The notes under the pieces were generated by a model. It was not told the DNA's origin and ran no database searches. It saw only the letters and a list, made by a program, of their open reading frames with translations. A DNA stretch of 64,000 nucleotides from Vibrio sp. YMD68. Its GTDB lineage: Bacteria; Pseudomonadota; Gammaproteobacteria; Enterobacterales; Vibrionaceae. Location: the NCBI RefSeq assembly GCF_029958905.1, contig NZ_CP124614.1, positions 2,976,001 through 3,040,000 of the forward strand. The letters run 5' to 3'. The position numbers and the translations under genes were made by a program. Positions 60,196 through 64,000 of this stretch are shown here, piece by piece. Position 1 is the stretch's first letter. Each line of letters opens with the position of its first letter.

Positions 60196-60295
60196 ATACT
60201 TAGCCGCCAAAGTAACAAGATTACTTTTAAAGTAAACCAACACTCTACAGCTCACTTAGGAGCTGTCTTATTCACAAGATGAAGAGAAAAGAAAA

Positions 60296-60754
60296 ATGGA
60301 TATCCGCAAAATTAAAAAGCTTATTGAATTAGTCGAAGAATCTGGCATTGCTGAGCTAGAGATCTCTGAAGGTGAAGAGTCAGTAAGAATCAGTCGTCAC
60401 GGTGCGGCTCCACAAATGGCACCGATGCAATACGCGGCTCCTGCACCTGTTGCAGCACCAGCAGCTGCACCAATCGCTAGCGCGGCTCCAGCAGTAGAAG
60501 CGGCTCCAACTGCGCCTTCTGGACACCAGGTTCTTTCCCCAATGGTTGGCACTTTCTATGGCGCTCCAAGCCCAGATGCAAAACCATTTGTTAAAGTTGG
60601 CCAACAAGTTAACGCTGGCGATACGATCTGTATCGTTGAAGCAATGAAAATGATGAACCAAATCGAAGCTGACACATCTGGTGTAGTTACTGCGATCCTA
60701 GTTGAAGATGGCCAACCGGTTGAGTTCGACCAAGCACTTGTTGTTATCGAATAA
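60296..60754 (+). CDS. accB: biotin carboxyl carrier protein of acetyl-CoA carboxylase
   Basis: BCCP carries the biotin that is carboxylated by AccC and used by AccAD to make malonyl-CoA. It is 152 aa. The N-terminal helix ([20 protein letters not shown]) is followed by an Ala/Pro-rich linker (about residues 38-80). The biotinyl domain has [10 protein letters not shown], with the biotinylated Lys near residue 118, and the thumb region. AccC begins 15 bp downstream. Confidence 0.98.
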   Translation: MDIRKIKKLIELVEESGIAELEISEGEESVRISRHGAAPQMAPMQYAAPAPVAAPAAAPIASAAPAVEAAPTAPSGHQVLSPMVGTFYGAPSPDAKPFVKVGQQVNAGDTICIVEAMKMMNQIEADTSGVVTAILVEDGQPVEFDQALVVIE

Positions 60755-60769
60755 TAGAGGCAGTCTCTC

Positions 60770-62113
60770 ATGTTAGATAAATTAGTCATCGCGAACCGAG
60801 GTGAAATTGCACTTCGAATCCTTCGCGCATGTAAAGAATTAGGCATCAAAACCGTAGCGGTTCACTCAACCGCTGATCGCGACCTAAAGCACGTTCTTCT
60901 TGCTGATGAAACGGTGTGTATAGGTCCTGCTCGTGGTATTGATAGCTACCTAAACATTCCTCGTATTATTTCAGCAGCAGAAGTAACAGGAGCAGTAGCG
61001 ATTCACCCTGGCTACGGTTTCTTATCTGAGAACGCTGATTTTGCTGAGCAAGTTGAGCGAAGCGGATTCATCTTTGTTGGTCCTAAAGCGGAAACGATTC
61101 GCATCATGGGTGACAAAGTTTCTGCTATCACCGCGATGAAAAAAGCAGGCGTTCCTTGTGTTCCAGGATCGGATGGTCCATTGGATGATGATGACGCAAA
61201 GAACAAAGCACACGCAAAACGCATTGGTTTCCCAGTCATCATCAAAGCCTCTGGCGGCGGCGGTGGTCGTGGTATGCGAGTGGTACGCAGTGACGCTGAT
61301 CTTGTAGAAGCGATTGCAATGACTCGTGCAGAAGCGAAAGCGTGTTTCAATAACGATGTGGTTTATATGGAGAAATTCCTAGAAAACCCTCGTCACGTTG
61401 AAGTTCAGATTATTGCTGATGGTCAAGGTGGCGCTATTCACCTTGGTGAGCGTGACTGTTCAATGCAACGTCGTCACCAGAAAGTCGTTGAAGAAGCCCC
61501 TGCTCCAGGTATTACAGAAGAAATGCGTAAGTACATTGGTGAACGTTGTACACGAGCATGTCTTGAAATCGGTTACCGCGGCGCTGGTACGTTCGAATTC
61601 CTATACGAAAACGGGGAGTTCTACTTCATCGAAATGAACACGCGTATTCAAGTTGAGCACCCAGTAACAGAGATGGTTACCGGCGTTGATCTTATTAAAG
61701 AACAGCTTCGTGTGGCAGCAGGCCAGCCTTTATCCTTTACGCAAGATGATATCAAATTAAGCGGTCACGCCATCGAATGTCGTATCAATGCTGAAGATCC
61801 TGAACGTTTCTTACCTTCTCCAGGTAAGATCACACGCTTCCATGCTCCTGGTGGTATGGGCGTTCGTTGGGAATCGCATATTTACACAGGTTACACCGTG
61901 CCACCTCATTACGATTCAATGATCGGTAAACTGATCACCTTTGGTGAGAACCGCGATGTTGCTATTGCTCGTATGAAAAATGCGTTGAGCGAAATGATCA
62001 TCGAAGGCATCAAAGTGAACGTAACACTGCAAGAATCCATCATGAACGACGAAAACTTCCAACACGGTGGTGCAAATATCCACTATCTTGAGAAGAAGCT
62101 TGGTCTTCAGTAA
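60770..62113 (+). CDS. accC: biotin carboxylase subunit of acetyl-CoA carboxylase
   Basis: AccC carboxylates BCCP biotin with ATP and bicarbonate. It is 447 aa with an ATP-grasp fold. It begins [20 protein letters not shown], has the glycine-rich lid [14 protein letters not shown] near residue 160, the [20 protein letters not shown] segment near 230, and [15 protein letters not shown] near residue 288. Translational coupling with accB is likely. A terminator follows. Confidence 0.98.
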   Translation: MLDKLVIANRGEIALRILRACKELGIKTVAVHSTADRDLKHVLLADETVCIGPARGIDSYLNIPRIISAAEVTGAVAIHPGYGFLSENADFAEQVERSGFIFVGPKAETIRIMGDKVSAITAMKKAGVPCVPGSDGPLDDDDAKNKAHAKRIGFPVIIKASGGGGGRGMRVVRSDADLVEAIAMTRAEAKACFNNDVVYMEKFLENPRHVEVQIIADGQGGAIHLGERDCSMQRRHQKVVEEAPAPGITEEMRKYIGERCTRACLEIGYRGAGTFEFLYENGEFYFIEMNTRIQVEHPVTEMVTGVDLIKEQLRVAAGQPLSFTQDDIKLSGHAIECRINAEDPERFLPSPGKITRFHAPGGMGVRWESHIYTGYTVPPHYDSMIGKLITFGENRDVAIARMKNALSEMIIEGIKVNVTLQESIMNDENFQHGGANIHYLEKKLGLQ

Positions 62114-62152
62114 GATTCTTTTTCGCTAGGGTTAATCCTCTAAGCGTAGCCA

Positions 62153-62178
62153 AAATGCTCACTTCGGTGGGCATTTTT
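62153..62178 (+). terminator. accC terminator
   Basis: AAATGCTCAC-ttcg-GTGGGCATTT (62153-62176), a 10-bp stem with a UUCG tetraloop, is followed by more T, about 40 bp after the accC stop. Confidence 0.88.
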
Positions 62179-62258
62179 GTTTATGGCTATAAAATCGGCA
62201 AATTTCTGCTAAACTCTGCGCCATTCCACTATCTCCATCTTTCTAAGAGCACATACAC

Positions 62259-63146
62259 ATGCCATGGATTCAAATCAAACTTAACGCAACCAAAGACAAT
62301 GCCGAAGCCATTAGCGATATGCTAATGGAGGAAGCTGGTGCCTTATCAGTGACTTTTTTAGATGCTCGCGACACCCCAATTTTTGAGCCATTGCCAGGGG
62401 AAACCCGCCTTTGGGGTGATATCGATGTTCTCGCACTGTTTGATGCAGAAGACGATACGACGTTCATTCTAAAGCAAATCAAATTGAGTCAGCTGCTAGA
62501 CGAAGGATTTGCTTACAAAATTGAGCAACTTGAAGATAAAGACTGGGAGCGAGAGTGGATGGATAACTTCCACCCAATGAAGTTTGGTGAGCGATTATGG
62601 ATTTGCCCAAGCTGGAAAGAAGTACCCGATCCTAGCGCTGTCAACGTTATGCTTGATCCGGGCCTTGCCTTTGGGACAGGAACACATCCAACGACAGCCT
62701 TATGCCTAGAATGGCTTGAAGGCCTAGATTTAACCGGAAAGACAGTGATTGATTTTGGTTGTGGATCAGGAATTTTGGCCATTGCTGCCATCAAACTAGG
62801 CGCGAAGAAAGTAGTCGGTATCGACATCGATCCACAAGCGCTGGTTGCTTCTAAAGACAATGCCCAACGCAATGGTGTTGAAGATCAACTTGAGGTCTAC
62901 TTGCCTCAAGATCAACCTGAAGGCTTTGTCGCAGATGTTGTTGTCGCCAATATCCTTGCAGCGCCTCTTCGTGAACTGTCACCGATCATTAAGGGCCTAG
63001 TTAAGCCCAATGGTGCTTTAGCTATGTCAGGCGTGCTGGACACGCAAGCTGAAGATGTAGCGACTTACTACCAAGACGAATTTCACATCGATCCAATCAA
63101 GGAAATCAGTGAATGGTGCCGTATTTCTGGTTCAAAACGCGCCTAA
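62259..63146 (+). CDS. prmA: ribosomal protein L11 methyltransferase
   Basis: PrmA trimethylates several amino groups of L11 (whose gene rplK is in this window). It is 295 aa. The N-terminal L11-recognition domain begins [20 protein letters not shown]. The SAM-binding motif [15 protein letters not shown] lies near residue 165 and [15 protein letters not shown] near 227. It precedes dusB, as in E. coli. Confidence 0.97.
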   Translation: MPWIQIKLNATKDNAEAISDMLMEEAGALSVTFLDARDTPIFEPLPGETRLWGDIDVLALFDAEDDTTFILKQIKLSQLLDEGFAYKIEQLEDKDWEREWMDNFHPMKFGERLWICPSWKEVPDPSAVNVMLDPGLAFGTGTHPTTALCLEWLEGLDLTGKTVIDFGCGSGILAIAAIKLGAKKVVGIDIDPQALVASKDNAQRNGVEDQLEVYLPQDQPEGFVADVVVANILAAPLRELSPIIKGLVKPNGALAMSGVLDTQAEDVATYYQDEFHIDPIKEISEWCRISGSKRA

Positions 63147-63222
63147 CAAAGACTTTTTACGCTTAATTGATTGAAATTCATACAGTTTACACAAACAATT
63201 TGTAAATGCTCAAATATTAGTC

Positions 63223-63251
63223 TTTTCACGCAGCAAAAAAATGCGTAAAAT
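63223..63251 (+). promoter_or_regulatory. promoter of dusB (probable dusB-fis operon)
   Basis: -35 TTTTCA (63223-63228), a 17-bp spacer and -10 TAAAAT (63246-63251) are followed by GCGCGCCC, a G+C-rich discriminator. This is the pattern of the stringently controlled dusB-fis promoter in E. coli. fis would lie beyond the window. Confidence 0.6.
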
Positions 63252-63296
63252 GCGCGCCCTTGCTGCCGTATAACTGTGAAGACGTTTTGAAACTAG

Positions 63297-64000
63297 GAAA
63301 TCATCAACTCAAGAATAATCTAATTGTTGCGCCTATGGCTGGAGTAACCGATAGACCTTTTCGAGAGTTATGCCTACGTTATGGTGCGGGGATGGCCGTC
63401 AGTGAAATGATGTCGTCAAACCCAAAACTGTGGAAAACGTCTAAATCTATGCAACGCATGGTGCACGAAGGTGAATCTGGTATTCGCTCAGTGCAAATTG
63501 CAGGTGCAGATCCACAGCTTATGGCAGAAGCTGCGCAATTTAATGTTGAAAACGGTGCACAAATCATCGATATCAATATGGGTTGTCCAGCAAAAAAAGT
63601 GAACAAGAAGCTAGCCGGTTCGGCATTACTACAGCGTCCAGAACTCATTAAAGAGATTCTAACCGCCGTTGTTAATGCTGTAGATGTTCCTGTGACACTA
63701 AAAACCCGGACTGGCTGGGATACAGAGAATCGTAACTGTGTCTACATAGCTAAATTAGCCGAAGACTGCGGGATACAAGCACTGGCGCTCCATGGGAGAA
63801 CTCGAGCTTGTATGTACAAAGGTGAGGCCGAATATGAACACATTAAAGCGGCGAAACAAGCTATCTCAATACCGGTTATCGCTAATGGCGATATCGATAG
63901 TCCAGTGAAAGCTAAGTTTGTTCTAGAGTACACTGGCGCTGACGCTTTAATGATTGGACGCCCTGCACAGGGTCGCCCTTGGATTTTTCAGGAAATCCAA
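63297..64000 (+). CDS. dusB: tRNA-dihydrouridine synthase B, 5' part (runs off window)
   Basis: DusB reduces uridine to dihydrouridine in the tRNA D-loop with FMN. The frame reads from a TTG at 63297 ([20 protein letters not shown]), which aligns with the usual start of the family; no ATG lies nearby before APMAG. Visible motifs are [44 protein letters not shown] with the catalytic Cys, [15 protein letters not shown] and IANGDI. About 234 codons of ~320 are present. Confidence 0.93.

Overview
This window looks like a stretch of chromosome 1 of a Vibrio species or a very close relative. It has the gamma-proteobacterial secE-nusG-rplKAJL-rpoBC block with a tRNA-tuf operon, a cpxP/cpxRA-fieF-pfkA block, the menA-rraA pair, and a DUF4212/SSS acetate-type permease near a CrbS/CrbR-like two-component system. 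Protein sequences resemble Vibrio orthologues throughout. I see no insertion sequence, prophage, integron or CRISPR array. Most genes are core housekeeping genes with even composition.

Region by region. (1) 1-2565: hemE (5' part only), nudC and rsd. An orphan plus-strand terminator between hemE and nudC suggests a small RNA. (2) 2569-16488, minus strand: a tRNA-Thr/Tyr/Gly/Thr-tuf operon, then secE-nusG, rplK-rplA, rplJ-rplL and rpoB-rpoC, with recognisable control elements (stable-RNA-like promoter, L10 leader, rplL-rpoB attenuator, rplK promoter overlapping the nusG terminator). (3) 16698-25057: coaA, a DUF805 gene, a CHMI-type tautomerase, tpiA, a MATE exporter, rraA-menA, efp/epmB and an MgtC-like gene. 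(4) 25199-30876: pfkA, fieF, cpxP, cpxRA and trmL, with an exact CpxR box between cpxP and cpxR. (5) 31018-34794: fxsA, aspA and a dcuA-type C4-dicarboxylate transporter, for aspartate-to-fumarate metabolism and fumarate/succinate exchange. (6) 35311-41635: a YfcC-type transporter, arcA, arcC, an ornithine carbamoyltransferase and an ArgR-family regulator. This is a complete arginine deiminase (ATP-yielding) pathway, lying between dcuA and dsbD. (7) 41829-59389: dsbD, an ABM-domain gene, crbR, an NhaP2-type antiporter, the DUF4212+SSS permease, a small unknown protein, crbS, an MFS transporter, a cNMP/CBS/DUF294 protein, a DnaQ-like exonuclease and acs. I read most of this as an acetate-scavenging (acetate switch) neighbourhood. 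(8) 59746-64000: aroQ-accB-accC, prmA and the 5' part of dusB.

The most rewarding material is regulatory or unexplained: the putative small RNA at about 714-808 and a related palindrome at 2404-2431; a shared TTAGAC-containing element upstream of both the acetate-type permease and acs, a candidate CrbR site; ARG-box-like sites in front of the arc regulator and transporter; a 120-bp MITE-like element before tpiA; an 18-bp tandem repeat before arcA; and the DUF294/exonuclease pair inside the acetate cluster. All functional statements come from reading the sequence and family knowledge. No database search was run.
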